This document shows positions 32,530 through 44,137 of a DNA stretch of 64,000 bases, piece by piece. Origin of the DNA: Puccinia triticina (Eukaryota > Basidiomycota > Pucciniomycetes > Pucciniales > Pucciniaceae); contig NC_070558.1 in assembly GCF_026914185.1 (NCBI RefSeq), forward strand, positions 8,193,501 to 8,257,500, read 5' to 3'. The translations under genes were made by a program, and so were the position numbers. How positions within the stretch are numbered: the first letter of the stretch is position 1; every line of letters begins with the position of its first letter. A model generated the notes under the pieces. That model was given only the letters and a program-made list of their open reading frames with translations. It was not told where the DNA came from and made no database searches.

Positions 32530-33985
32530 GTTTTACCTTTGTCATTCATTTGGTCTGCCAAACTAACATGAAAATACATCCCAGTGGCCTTAGTGAAGAT
32601 TTGAAAGTTTTGGGACAAGCTGAATCCAATCATGGGGGAAAGAACTGCAGCGAACCCACCTGTCACGACCGAGTTGACTGAGAATAGTACCCCCAAACTC
32701 CTTGGAGCCCAGAACGCCAACCATCTTGCTGAACCGGGGACCCCGTTAACTTTGCCGTCCGAAGGCAATTGTTTGACCTCCGAGCCAAACGAAGATCTGC
32801 CATTTCGACCAGCGGAGAAGCGGCAAGGATATTCTGGACAGTGAGAGGAGGATTTTCTCACGGGAACGGCTCAAGGGCGGAAAAAGAAGGAGAGAACCGA
32901 TGTTGTTATTGCTCTGTGCTAGGCTAGGCTAAAATAGACTAGATACACAGGGCTGACATGTGGTTGAGACACAATGAATATGAGAAGAAAATGAATAGAA
33001 AGGAATGGAACCTGATGGAATCTCAGGAGGAGAGAAAGGTGACATAAAAGCTATCACAAACAGAGCGCGCACACAAGTGAGACATATGGAAAACTAGCAG
33101 GCAAATACAGGCAGGATCAATGTCACTTGGCTGAGAAGACAGGATAGTATGACCAGAGAAACTACAAGTGAAGAGCGGACATAAGAAGTGATAGAGAGAC
33201 AATCCCGGAAAATGAGGCAGAAGGAAAATGAAAACCCAACAAGCTCAGTTGAAGCACAAGCTTGAGAAAGGAGCTCTCGAATTGGAAAAAAGGAAAATGT
33301 GAGTAATCAAGACGGAAGCACGATTGAAGATCCGAAAGGCAGAAATGGACGAGGTACGCACACATATCAGCTTCATGGAACGCCTTCAAGCTCTTGGCAA
33401 GACCCCAGAAGCTATTGAGAAATTCCTTGGGGAGCAATTCAGCCAAGGTGAAGGAAGCAGTTGCAATCAAGGGAGTCTGACAGATTCGGAGGAAGATGAG
33501 GATGATGATGAAGACAAATCATCAAAAGGTTCCACCAATGGGATATAGAATGCAAGGCCCCTTTTCTCTTGTCTGGCTATATAACTCTACTCCTCATGTT
33601 TCATTTATTCCGTCCAACAACTGCTTGAAATCCTCCAGCTTAGTTCTGCCACATCTCTTTGTTGCCTGCTTCTGTGATTGTTATCAAAAATTTTGTTGAC
33701 TCAATGGCCAGACGGGATTTTATACTACGTGAAATTTTATTGAGTCTGAAATTTGACCAAAACATGATTCTGAATTTGTACTCAGAAAGACTTGAACCCA
33801 AAAATGCCTCCAGTCCAAAAGTGTTTCTTTGGAACAATCGGATGGCCTAGTGAGATACCCAAATACATGAATTTGCCTTGAAACAAGTTGCAAATACAGC
33901 CCATGTACCCACATTTAGCTTGGCTGGCAAGGCGCTCTGCAATTCCACCTTCTGCCATCCAATCTTGCCTCAAAGAACCAGAAAA

Positions 33986-35383
33986 ATGGGAAGCTTGCTC
34001 GACAAACTCAAGTTCAAGTTTAATGTGGAAACGACTATAGCCAAGAAACAAAAAAAAAGAAAGAAATCTAAGCCTCCAAAAACAAGCAATACAACCAGCA
34101 CAAGCTCAACAAGTTCAGCAGTCTCAAGAGTTGTTACTTCTGAAGTTGGTTTACTCCCAGAGGCCAAACCATCTGGGTCGGTACCTGAAGAGGCAACCAC
34201 TGCCTGCCCGTCCCTTCCAAAAACAGAATCTACACCTATCAATCTCATGAATGCAATGAAGACCAACCTCTCTAGGCATGGTATCACAATTCAAAAGCCT
34301 GATCCAGATGCATTGATCTACCCCGCCTTCCGCCATAACTTCAGCTCCCAATTACTTGAGGAACTTGACGAGGATATGAGGCCTTTGGTTGTTTCAAATC
34401 CTAATCCAAGTATTTGAATTTCTTACTTCACTTCTGGCTTACTCTTGCTTGCATTCCTTCTTGATTTGACTCACAAGATGGTTTTCCGTCAAGCAGATGA
34501 ATCATGTGTTTTCTGCGACAAGATGTTACCCAAAAACCCCTCAAAGTTGCTTGAAGAGCTAGGAGATTACCTCAAGAGCAAGTCCCAGGTGAAGAGGAGT
34601 TTTTCTCCATGCAACCCACATGCATTGGCGCTGCCGGTGAGACCCAAAAAGTTTTGGTTTAACAGATTAGGCCCGCTGACTTTACGCACTTGTATAGTTC
34701 CCTCTTACAGCAGATTACTGTCAAAGGAATGTTGACAAGACCACTGTCATCCCCATGGGCCTCAAAAGGGGCTGGCCTGCTCAAATAGACTTTCATGCAC
34801 TTCCTCAGTCAGCGCATCACATACTCATCTCACTACAGCTTACCATATGCTTATTTTTATCTTCTACAGTTGTATTAACATTCTTTGCGGACATCTTTGG
34901 TCTGTTTTGTCAAAGGAGATCCCATTGTGCTACTTGGATCAAGCGCTGGAAAATTGGAAAACACTCGGCCGCACAAAGTGTCACAGTGTTTTCCACAATG
35001 CTGCAGGAGGATTTGTTGATGAGCAGCCAGGATAGTTAGTGTCATTTTTTATCATCTTTTGGTTCACACAAAGTATCTAACTGAGAGTATCTAACTGATA
35101 ATTATTCTGTGGAACTTGCAGCTATGGCCTGCAGGGATTTGAAATAATCTACCACACTCTTTTCAACATTTCCCACAGGACTCATTCTGGTACAACTACT
35201 TTGTTGGCAGCGCCTCTCTCTATTGAATATGTATTGCAAAAGGTTTTGGTACCAGAAACTGCTTGCGGCTTGATTGCCGAAGACATGGGCAAGCACATAA
35301 ATGATCCGGACGTTCAGCAAACCTTAGAAGAAAGTCGCAATTATGGTGCAGCTATGTTTCCCGATGAGGATATATACAAGTAG
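33986..35383 (+). CDS. RTC4-like domain protein
   Basis: At least four exons. The first (33986 to about 34411) encodes a basic, Ser/Thr-rich N-terminus (KKQKKRKKSKPPK) and ends FSSQLLEELDEDMRPL. The next (about 34496-34640) has CVFCDKMLPKNPSKLLEEL, matching the RTC4 start pattern CxxC..LP..PS..L. Further exons carry IPMGLKRGWPAQIDF and, at about 35100-35383, GLQGFEIIYHTL...VLVPETACGLIAEDMG...ESRNYGAAMFP, the conserved RTC4 C-terminal block. RTC4 domain proteins are named for a yeast telomere-capping genetic effect; the molecular role is unknown. It lies inside the composite transposon, next to the transposase on the opposite strand, so it may be element cargo. Exon borders in the middle are approximate. 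It may be intact or newly decaying. Confidence 0.6.
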
Positions 35384-35415
35384 GAATATGAAATCTTTGT
35401 AATTAGGATCTCCAT

Positions 35416-36784
35416 TCAGAAGTGATATGATCCGCCACTCTCTCGGAAAGCCAGCGCCTGAGCAAGAACTTCATTTTGCCTCTTGTTTCCCGTGGGGTTA
35501 ACTGTCTTGTTACCATGTGAGTTGCCGGTGGGATCATCAGGCTTGGCTTCTGGGGTGAAGTCATCAAATTTGAAATCTGAGCCTTGATTGAGATAGTTGT
35601 GTAATACTACACATGCCTGAGAAAAGATCAGCGCTAATTGAGTGCCAAGTAAAGACAAAATGTCAGATGATGCTTACCATGATCCACGCGTTCACACGGA
35701 TCATGTCCTGTTTGCATGATACCCGCAAACGCAACCCTTTTAAGCTTTGGAACCTGTTCTTCAGGAGTCCAATACAGTTCTCTATCCCAACCCTGACCGC
35801 CAAAATGTGGCGATTGAAATTGTGTTGTTGGCGATCCGTCAGAGGCTGGTTCCTGTGCCTTTTGAAAGCCGGAACAACATTTGTTGTGGGGACAAAGGCC
35901 GAGTCGGCCAAGAGATACTCATCATTGGAGAAAGATTTACTTGGTGATTTGTTGAGTCCACAGTTGGACATCAGTCTTTTGTCATGCAAGCAACCAGGCC
36001 AACCGGTATAGACATAAGTTATATTTTTTTGTTCATCACAAACAAGAAGTGTGACAACTCCGTAAAATCCTTTCCGCGAGTAGTAATCAGGACCGTCCAT
36101 CTCTGGGCAGTTCTGTAGAATCACCAGAGTTCCATCAATCAGGCGAACACAGCCTTTGAATCCCACATCTTCAAAGGCATTGGAGATTTCTGGACTCACA
36201 GAATGGTTAGGCCATGATAAGAGTTTGGATTGGAGATCGAGGATGGCCATGATAGATCTTTTGGTGTAGAGCTCAATGGTTCCTTCACCTATTCGGAAGA
36301 ATGTAGCAATTGTTGCAACCGAAGTTGAATTTCCAAAGTGGCCTAATCAATACAAAGTTACCATCATTTGTTCCAGTACCGGGCGCTGAGGACAGTTGGA
36401 TGAGTTTTGAAACACAGTGTTGTTCTGCACTTTATTGCAGAGCATCATGAAAGATGATTGGGACATTCACAAGAAGTGCTGGAATCTCTTGCCTTTGAGC
36501 CTGTTCAAGAGAAAGTCGCTAATGACTGGTGCTTTCTTGATTGGCTGACAAATTCCAAGGTAGTGGTGGAGTTGGATTGCCACAAGAGCACTGATTTTGA
36601 CCTCCACGGAGGCCATGTTGAGCTCTTGTTCTTCCCATTCGTCATCTTCCCAGTCAGAATTATCGTCTGATGATGACAGATCGTCTTTGGCAAGGAGGGT
36701 CTCCACGGCCAATGCAAGGAAATCATTCTTTATTGAATCTTCAAGGCTTTTCATTAGCAGCCTCCGGTGTGATGTGTGCACCAT
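35416..36784 (-). pseudogene. PIF/Harbinger transposase (HARBI1/DDE_Tnp_4 type), with stops
   Basis: The N-terminal part (36784-36470) is acidic (SSSDDNSDWEDDEWEEQE). An in-frame TGA at 36467 falls where Arg is expected (FL-stop-MSQSSF). Then come PQRPVLEQMM, a second TGA in VTLY-stop-LGHFGNSTS, and IGEGTIELYTKRSI. The nuclease core runs 36250-35663: RLIDGTLV (first Asp), LLADSAF (second Asp) and ENCIGLLKNRFQSL (Glu). A short intron (about 35617-35678) leads to the last exon, ACVVLHNYLN... to 35416. The DDE triad is intact but two nonsense codons make it non-functional unless edited. It is the transposase that would act on the flanking inverted repeats. Confidence 0.85.
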
Positions 36785-37149
36785 CTTGTCTTTTCTTGTC
36801 TGCTGGTGTCGAAAATAGGCAATAGAACTTCAGTATGTTTTGCCGCAATGGCACTAATGCTTTCTTGTCTTACATACTTTCTTCTTTGGCTGCAGCCAAT
36901 CTACTCCAGTCTCCTTTTCTGCCAAGCAAGACAAAAGATTTCAGATGTGTTGAGAGTTTCAAGTCCCAATTATTCCGGTACACCCCCTAGCATGCTGCGG
37001 ATCCCGCATTGTGACTTTTTTTCTCCTTGCTTCCTCAAGTGCGAGCAGGGCTCAAGTGCAAGCAGGGAAATTTCCTTTTGGAGCACTTTGCAAGTAAATA
37101 GGTTGCCGGAACAACTGCAAAGCACGGACTAAAAAACAGACAATAAGAA

Positions 37150-37848
37150 ACATAGACAAGTAAGGTTCAATTATTCTGTGGGGCAAATGGGCCGGTGACC
37201 AAGGGCACATCGGAATCCATTGCTGCTGCCATGATGCGGTGGAGGCGAGTGTAGTGCAAGCAAACCATGCACACATAAGCTGTAAGATCAATCATCATGC
37301 CAATTATTTACTGTCTATTTCAAATAGGCATCCGCGCCTTACCTTTGACTTTGGTCTGCATTTGATCAGGTAAAACCTCTTGGATATATTGACTGGGATT
37401 CCGTCGGATGTTGCGCGCTGACTTATATGTTAGCTCAAGTAATGAGATCTTGAGAGATATGTCTGTGGTATAGAAAAAAAAAACTATTAAAAATGATGCA
37501 TAAATATGGGTGGATAGAACTGTGTAGCTTACTGTGTGCAGTTTGATGGGTTACACCTTTATTGTTCATCTTGGCCGATATCTCAGCACAAAGCAATGCC
37601 TTTGACTGCGCGGTCCGCCAGCGGTCGTAATTGTTATCGGCCTCGAGCCAGTCCAGCAACACAGATGTGTCTGTTGGGAGACCAGAGTCCCCATTGTGGT
37701 CCCAAGGAGTGACACAAATTTGCATCAGCTGTAGAGGTCTGTGGGGAACGGTTGTGGAGTGCAGTGAGGGGGACAGGCAGTGCAGCAAGGTTGCACAAGG
37801 TGGTGCAAAATTTTGGGCCTCAATGGCACTTTGGGACCCCGGCCACAA
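37150..37848 (-). pseudogene. Myb/SANT-like transposon protein, second copy
   Basis: On the minus strand, WDHNGDSGLPTDTSVLLDWL then NNYDRWRTAQSKALLCAEIS is the same family as the ORF at 28980 but clearly diverged. A GTAAGC donor (about 37532) and CAG acceptors join it to LKISLLELTYKSARNIRRNP and to HYTRLHRIMAAAMDSDVPL near 37170-37270. It may still be a spliceable gene; no stop was seen in these pieces. It sits upstream of the transposase on the same strand, the usual Harbinger pairing. Confidence 0.55.
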
Positions 37849-37967
37849 CAGGATTTTACTCAGATAAACCCACTCCCATTTCCTGGGAGTGATTCCTGGG
37901 TCCCATTTCCTGGACTTGACCCAATGGGGGGACTCAAACTCCAGGTCCCAGGAGTGGCGGGGGGAAA

Positions 37968-38022
37968 TTTTCCTGGAAAGTCCGAGCTTGACGACTTCCT
38001 GGAGGTGGTTTGAAACCCCCTA
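37968..38022. repeat. Composite element right inverted repeat
   Basis: Inverse of 28699-28754. Confidence 0.85.
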
Positions 38023-38680
38023 TTACACAATACATCAAGTATTGTTCCAGGTCATTTCAGGATATTTTGTTGCAGACATGAACCTTGCCTTCAAACCAGG
38101 ATCTAAGTGAGATCCAACCAAATCAATGCCTGAGTTAAGAGATGGCACTTGCGCGCAAGTGCTGAGGAAACTCCCATGGTGAGAGCCCTAGAGAGCAGAT
38201 AGCTTTCCCTCACAAGGCTGTCCCGGCCGTGGGCAATCCAGCCACGCTTCCCTGTCCCCGTCTGCCGCAGCAAGGGGATCACAGAAAAGCAGACGGGATG
38301 GAAGTACACATTACATACATTGGAGAACGGGCGCGTCCGTGATTACATACTATATACACATACAAAGGGAGCGCCCGACGAACACGAGTACATTTTTAAA
38401 ACAACAAAGAGAAGAAGCAAACCGATGTGTTGGGTAGGTGTACATGAGGACTACATAGGGAGAGGCCGAGACTCCGCCTCCAAAGATCTAGCCGGAAAAA
38501 GCAGAGCAAACGGAACAAGACAAGGGGGCGGGGAGGAAGAGGAGGGGGATGGAGGGGGGCGCGAAGAGCCGGGCGACCCGACGACTTCCGGCCGCCGAGC
38601 GCGCGCCGCGCGTCCGCCAACACAGCGCCACAGAGAGAGAGAGAGCAGGGCCGACCGAGCCGAAAGGGATGAGAGGGGGA
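38023..38680. other. Outer flank of composite and 3' flank of sterol glucosyltransferase
   Basis: Includes a dispersed repeat copy at 38144-38181 (GGCACTTGCGCGCAAGTGC palindrome plus CCATGGTG). From about 38310 the GC content rises toward the adjacent gene, marking the edge of the transposon block. No gene. Confidence 0.5.
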
Positions 38681-41600
38681 TCAGAACTGGTCAAAGGAGG
38701 CCGACAGGTCGGCGGCGGCAGCGGGGTCGGGGTCGGGCTTCGACTGCTGGGAGAGGATGTCCCAGGAGGCCTCGGAGGCGTCGGAGGCGGAGGAGCGGTG
38801 TTCGTCGGGGGGCGTCGGGGCGGAGCTCTTCGTCGTTGACACCTCGCCCGCCCGCTCGACATCTTCATCGTCCGCGGGGAGGGCTTTCTGCTTGCCCTTG
38901 GCCGCCGGCGGCCGGCGAGTGCCAGGGACGGGGTCGGCGGTGGGCCCGATAGTGGTGTCGCTCCTCTGGCCCAGCAGGGCGTGCGGGCCGGCCTCAGGCC
39001 GAGCCGTTGTGTCCTCCGAAGGGCCATCCGCAGCGGGGGATGTGGAGGGGGTGGGGTGGTGGGGGACGAGGGTGAGGGCGCTGGACGGGGGATGGGCGCA
39101 GTCGAAGAAGGCGGCACCGGACGAGGAGCCGCTCGCCGGGAGCGTGTCCGGCTGACGGTCGGGGTCGTCGGAGCCCGACGAGTGGGCGGACATGAGGAGG
39201 AGGCTGGAGGCGTTGGCCTCCGAGCCCTCACTGGTGCCCTCCCCGCTCGCCCGCGCTGCATGTGGAGACCCCGTCTGGCCCTTCGGAGACGGCCTCGAGA
39301 TCGTGTGGGGCTGCGGCTCTGTCGGACAGAAAACCCGTCCCGGGTCAGCGCCGTCATTCACCATACATCGGGTCAAGAAAACAGGACTTACGGGGGGCCT
39401 GGGGTGCGGGTCGTGGCTTGATCAACGAGCGAGCGTAGTCGAGGTCGCGGTAGATGCACTCGACAGCCTTTCCAGCGCCGTCCTCGTTGCGGATAAGCTG
39501 GCCGACGATCCGAGCGCGGGAGATCTGGGTGGGGTCGGAGGTGGCGAGGGTGAGGGCGGAGGCGAGGGTCTTGACGGAGAGCTTGCGGAGGCCAGCGCCG
39601 ATGCCGAGGCTCTCGACCCGCTCGGCCCAGAAGAACTGGTCGCCGAAGAACGGCTTGATGATCGTCGGGATCCCCGCCCGCAGACTCGCACCCGTCGTCC
39701 CTGAGCCGCCGTGGTGACATACCGCATCGATCCGCGGGAACAGCCAGTCGTGCGGAATCGCCGCGATCTGGTATACCATCGAGAGGTCTTCCTCTTCCGC
39801 CATTCCCTCCTCTTCAGAGGTGTTCGCCCGCTTCCCCTTCTTTCCTGCTGTCCCACTCGAGAGCCGCTCCGACCATCCTTTGGACACTATCGCATACACG
39901 CCCGCCGTTTTCACCGACTCGATGATCACCTTGGTCGTCGCCTCTGGATCAGGAACAACAATCTACAATTTTTTCCCTTATTAGAAATATTCTCTCTCTT
40001 TTTTTTTGAAGAGATAGATACACTTACCGATCCGAATCCGATGTAAACCACTTTCTTGTTCTGGCTGTGAGCGCGGTCCAAGAAGGCGAGCAAGTCAGGC
40101 GGGGCGTCCCAGGAAGATTTCTGGGAAGAAGATTGCGTGATGGTAGGCTCGGAAGTGGGGGAGTCGACCTGGACGGGCGGAGGTTGTTGTTGAGAGAGCT
40201 TGTTGGGGTCGTGTTCGTCGATGAACCAGTACCCGGTGACGTGGATCCATTCGTACCAATCCAAGGGCGCAGGGACGATGCTCGGACTGAAGTTGTAGAG
40301 GAACGGGACCTTGTGGACTTCCAGCTTCTCGTAGGTCGTCGACCGGAGGCCGAGCTTCTCCTTCCTCCATTTATTCACCTGCCCCGACATCGCTTTCCAA
40401 AACACTTGATCAAACACCGTGTATCTATTGCCCAAAAAAAAAAAAGGGGGGGGGGGGGGGGGGGAAGTTAGCATTTCTCTTCCGACAAACGATTCTGGAG
40501 AGTGGCATACGTCATGTAGTTGTATCCGCTTCCCATCTTCCTGTCAGGCACGGCAAAGGCATGCGGGTATTCCTTGGTGCGGGTCCAGGGCATAGTGAAA
40601 GCTCTGAAGTAGGGGATCTGGAGTGCCTCGGCGATATGGATGCCGGCCATGGTGGAGGGGGACTCGATGAGGAGGTCGGTTCCCTGACAGGCGTCGAAGG
40701 AGGAGACGAGGAGCTCGTCGAGCCAGCCGCGGAACTTGGAGAAGGCCTCCTTGAGGAAGCCGAGCGTGAACATGCCGTTGTCGACACAGATCTTCATCAG
40801 CTCGGCCGGGTCGCCCCCGATCTCCACATACTCGATCCCATAGCCCTCCACCCATGTCCGGTACTCTCCGTGCGAGGCGATCCGACAGGTGTGGCCGTCT
40901 CGCTGCAGCTTCTGGCACAGTGCTATGTACGGCTGCACGTCCCCCCGTGAGCCGATGGTCAGACAAGTGATGTGCAGCTTGGATTGGGGCTTGAACGTCA
41001 GAAACGACGAGCTGGATGACTGGAACATGATCGGCAAGGATGCGCCATCGTCTTCGTCTTCTTCTTCCTCTCGGTCATCAGCTGGCCCATCTTGATCGGT
41101 CTTCTTCTGCTGCTGCTGTTGCTGCTTGTGGGCTTCGACCATCCGGAGGATCTCGTCGTGGACGGCTTTGATCTGCTCGGGGTTGGCGAATTCGAAGCAG
41201 ACTTCTTCCTGGCCGACCAAGGCGTCAGTTGGCTGGGTAGTCAGAAAAAGCTTGAGAGCGTCGGAGCGGACGGCGGTGAGGGCCTCGATGGGCAAGATCA
41301 TCTTGATCGGCGCAATGCTCATCACCTTCTGCCCCTTGAAACACACACAGCTCTTGCGGGCCGTCTTTTGCTTGGACGATGGGGCTGGGGGGACCGGACT
41401 GGCGAGATAAACCTGGCCGTACATCGACGAGCCGCTCCGGACAAGATTGCACTTGGTCTTGAGTAACAGACGGATCAAGCCTTCGGGATTAGCCGAATTG
41501 GAGGAGACCACGCCCGGGGTGAGGAAGTTGAACTCGCTCTGGAACTTGAATTGGTCTCGCTGTGTCAGTTGGGCTTCACCGGTGCCCTCCTCATCCGACA

Positions 41601-43420
41601 GCTTATCAACGCTTTGCGATTGGGTGGGAGGATCCTTCTTGGTGGCCGAAGTAGACGCGGACGCGTCTTGTGCAGAGGCCATGAGGCCCTTGGCCGAGTT
41701 GATCACGTCCTTGGCAGGCTTGATCGGGTTCAGCGTCACGGGTACGTTCTTGAGCCAGCCGGGGAGCAAGGCCCAGGACTTGTTGTTGTTGTGGTGGTGG
41801 TGGTGGTCGGCTGAGGTGGATTCATGGGGAGTCGGGAGGGGCGAGTTGGAGATGGAGTCTGGAGGGGTTGAGTCTGATTTGTCTCGGGGGTTGTAAGTAG
41901 AGTACTGCGAACGACGATCCTTGGGAGGGTAGGTATGGGATTGGGCCAGGGGATTCTTGGTGGTGGCCGAACGAGACGGCTTGGTTGGTTTGGGGGGATC
42001 GGAGGGGGGGTTCTCGGGTGGGAGTTGCTCCTGGTGATGATGAGTGTTTGGAGGGGACGAGGGAGTGGCAGACAAGGGCGAGCGGGAGACTGAGTCCGGG
42101 GTGGTTGAGCGGAGAGGGGAATCGGTGGGACGGGGGGCGGGGGAGTGTACCTTGACGGTGTTGTTGGTTGCCGGTCGGATGGGACTGCCGACGAACTTGA
42201 TGCTTGTGCTGGCGATCTTGGTGATCTTGTCGGTGAACTTGGTCTTGCGTTCTTCTGAGTAGTAATCGGATGGTGATGAGGCCATGAGTTGGCTTCCCGA
42301 GCGAGAGAGCGGAGTGGGGGCTGAGCTCGCAAAGTAATCTTCGCCGGGCTTGGGGAGCGGGGTGCTGGGGAGTCTGAAGCGAGTGGAGTCTCTGATTGGA
42401 CTGAGAGAGTGTGGTGATCGAAAGGGGTTATCGGTCGAGGAAGAAGAACGTGGTGAGTCGTGGGTGGCGGCTGGAGGAGGATCTGGTGGTGAAGAAGAAG
42501 AAGAAGAAGAAGAAGAAGAAGGTGGTGGTGATGAGGAGGAGGAGGATGAAGCCTGGACGCGCTCGAGTGCAGCCTTGAGTTGTTCGTAGGGGGTTTGGGA
42601 GTCTTGTAGGAAGCCGAAGAAGTAGTCGACGAGTGAGCTGTCGCCGATTTCTTCTTGGATGGCTTGGCTGTTTGGGGCGAAGGGTATGGCGGGGGCGTTC
42701 TCCTTGATCTTGATGCATACGGTCTGGGCAAACTGGATCGAGTCGCACTTCTGGATGTTCTCGATGGCGCTGAGGGGGATGGCGATCTTGACGTTCTGGC
42801 CGTCGTGTTGGCATGCGAAGATGGTCTGCTGGAGCAGCTTGAGCCAGTCGTCTCTGGACTGCTGGGTATCGCTGGAGAAGGTGTAGACTTTCCCGGAGAC
42901 GAAGAGCTTGAACTGGTTGGGGTTTTTGGAGTTGGGGTTGGGTTGTTCGAGCTTGGTGCAGAAGTGCAGGTCGATCTGGCCGGTGGGGAAGAAGAGCTCG
43001 TGGCTGGATGGGTACCATGAGAGGATGGTGTTCTTGAGGATGAACCAGCTCTTCTTGGATGCCTGGCGCTGGTCGAGCTTGCTGCGGGAGTGGTGGCGGG
43101 TGAGGATGCCCGCTTTGAGGGCTGATTCGGGGTCGTCGTCTGCCTCGCGCTCGTTGGACCTGAGGAAGGCGTAGAAGCAGAGGTGGGCTGAGGTGAGGTA
43201 GAGGTAGCCCTTGAGGAGGAGCGAGCGGAAGAGCCATGCGGGGTATTCGGCGAGCAGTTCCTCGTCGGGGGGCAGCTGGAAGATCTGCTGGAGCTTCCTG
43301 GAGAGGATCAGCGAGCGTTTGGGGTGGTTCATGCTGGATACAGGGAGTGGTTCGGGCAGACTGGCGGAGAGTTGCTTGTGGGGGGTATGGTTATATGGTG
43401 ATTCGTCGTCGTCGTCGTCG

Positions 43421-43451
<31 letters not shown>

Positions 43452-43676
43452 GTAAGGGTCAGTAACAGGGGCTGCTGGGCGTGGCAGGGGATGGTTGCTG
43501 CTTACTGTCGCTGTCGGTTGCTCGCTCGGCGCGGGGGTGGTGGGGGTGGCCATGGCCAGCGGCAGGCTGTCCGAAGCTGAGCGAGCGGTGGGTGGATGTG
43601 TGGGTGGCCATCGGCTGGCGGGTGTTCTGGGCTGAGGGGTGTTCGCTGGTGGTGTGGTTGGTTTTATGCAGTCCAT
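38681..43676 (-). CDS. ATG26: UDP-glucose:sterol 3-beta-glucosyltransferase, ATG26 type
   Basis: Transfers glucose from UDP-glucose to ergosterol-type sterols at membranes; in some fungi it is needed for pexophagy. Five exons (minus): 43676-43506, 43374-40487, 40424-40028, 39962-39392 and 39318-38681, all phases consistent, about 1,550 aa. Order: first GRAM-type segment (LLAEYPAWLFRSLLLKGYLY), PH domain (KKSWFILKNTILSWYPSSHE), a long Ser/Pro/Thr-rich linker, second GRAM-like segment (FNFLTPGVVSS), N-terminal glycosyltransferase half (CLTIGSRGDVQPYIALCQKL), catalytic C-terminal half (HHGGSGTTGASLRAGIPTII, FFGDQFFWAERVESLGIG), and a low-complexity acidic/Pro-rich tail of about 210 residues. The tail and linker make it longer than most family members. 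The start is uncertain: ATG 43676 or 43553, both in the same first exon. The strong GTAAGC donor at 43505 and in-phase acceptor support exon 1. Confidence 0.92.
40425..40486 (-). other. ATG26 intron with C20/T13 tract
   Basis: A 62-nt intron reads on the minus strand GTCGGA...TGCTAAC, then about 20 C, about 13 T and GGGCAATAG. The branch-point-like CTAAC lies unusually near the donor. The homopolymer lengths may be unreliable in assembly. Confidence 0.7.
42488..42519 (+). repeat. GAA microsatellite in ATG26 linker
   Basis: About ten GAA triplets encode a polyserine stretch on the minus strand in the linker after the PH domain. Length polymorphism is expected. Confidence 0.85.
43375..43505 (-). 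other. ATG26 first intron with CAG repeat
   Basis: A 131-nt intron (GTAAGC...CACAAG) contains CAG and ACG triplet runs that stay open in the upstream frame. If retained, it would add polyglutamine and then stop near 43329. Confidence 0.65.
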
Positions 43677-44137
43677 CGCCAGCTCCTCCCTCGTCAGCTG
43701 TCCCGCCCTCCGCTCGTCTCTTCTGCGGACCGCCCTCCCCCGCAAAGCTTCGGCATAGCAACACCCTCCAGCTGATCCCTATCACCCTCCACCACGGCCT
43801 GCACGCTGCTGGCCGCAGGACCAGCTCAGCTGACGTCTGCAGTCTGCTCAAGCCAACCACCAACAGACCCCCACAGCTGGACACATCCCCCCCGTCCTTC
43901 TCTCCCACCCCGGCCGAGCAGCGTCGAGTACATCTCTTGTCGTCGGGCTGGCGGGCCGCTTCCCAGCTGTATGCGCGCTATTAGGATTCACAATCGTAAT
44001 TTGCAAAACTTCATGATTAGGTCACATTCTAACCTGAAGATGATTGTTTTTTTTTAAAAAAAAAAATGGTAATCTGCATTGATTGATAAGCAAAACCCCC
44101 AGAGCACCTGCCGAAATTTTGAAATTTTGTTCATAAA
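43677..44137. promoter_or_regulatory. 5' region of ATG26
   Basis: C/T-rich, high-GC sequence directly upstream of the minus-strand gene, falling to AT-rich sequence by 44000. It presumably holds the promoter. No motif can be assigned. Confidence 0.4.

Larger units (their letters stand above)
28980..33548 (+). pseudogene. Myb/SANT-like transposon protein, split by hAT insertion
   Basis: Before the hAT element, 28980-29350 encodes WDKDGDGDMTSIWIVLDWL then GNFKRWRR...STKSALANKILAIM, the Trp/Arg pattern of the Myb/SANT-like proteins that accompany Harbinger transposases in rust genomes. In-frame TGA (about 29209) and TAG (about 29306) stops break it. Sequence after the hAT element (32632-32844) and 33316-33548 (KIRKAEMDEVRTHISFMERL, then an acidic DEDDDED tail) fits the C-terminal coiled-coil part. 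Dead gene. It is presumed to have been the DNA-binding partner of the transposase. Confidence 0.6.
28699..38022. mobile_element. Composite PIF/Harbinger-type element bounded by about 55-bp inverted repeats
   Basis: Inverted repeats at 28699-28754 and 37968-38022 start TAGGGGGTTTCAAACCACC and differ at about two positions. Between them lie a Myb/SANT-like ORF pointing inward from each end, an RTC4-like gene and a HARBI1-type transposase on the minus strand, plus a nested hAT element (29360-32529). Transposase plus Myb-like protein is the normal Harbinger gene pair. A target duplication is not clean (left TTA, right TAT). The segment could be one large element or two related elements sharing ends; I cannot decide. 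Without the hAT insert it would be about 6.1 kb. Confidence 0.6.

Noticed and set aside
38488..39357. Long Arg/Pro-rich frames overlapping the 3' exons of ATG26
   Set aside because: High-GC shadow frames; the ATG26 exons have correct splice phases and family motifs.
41736..42731. 331-residue minus-strand frame within ATG26 exon 2
   Set aside because: Shadow of the low-complexity linker in another frame.
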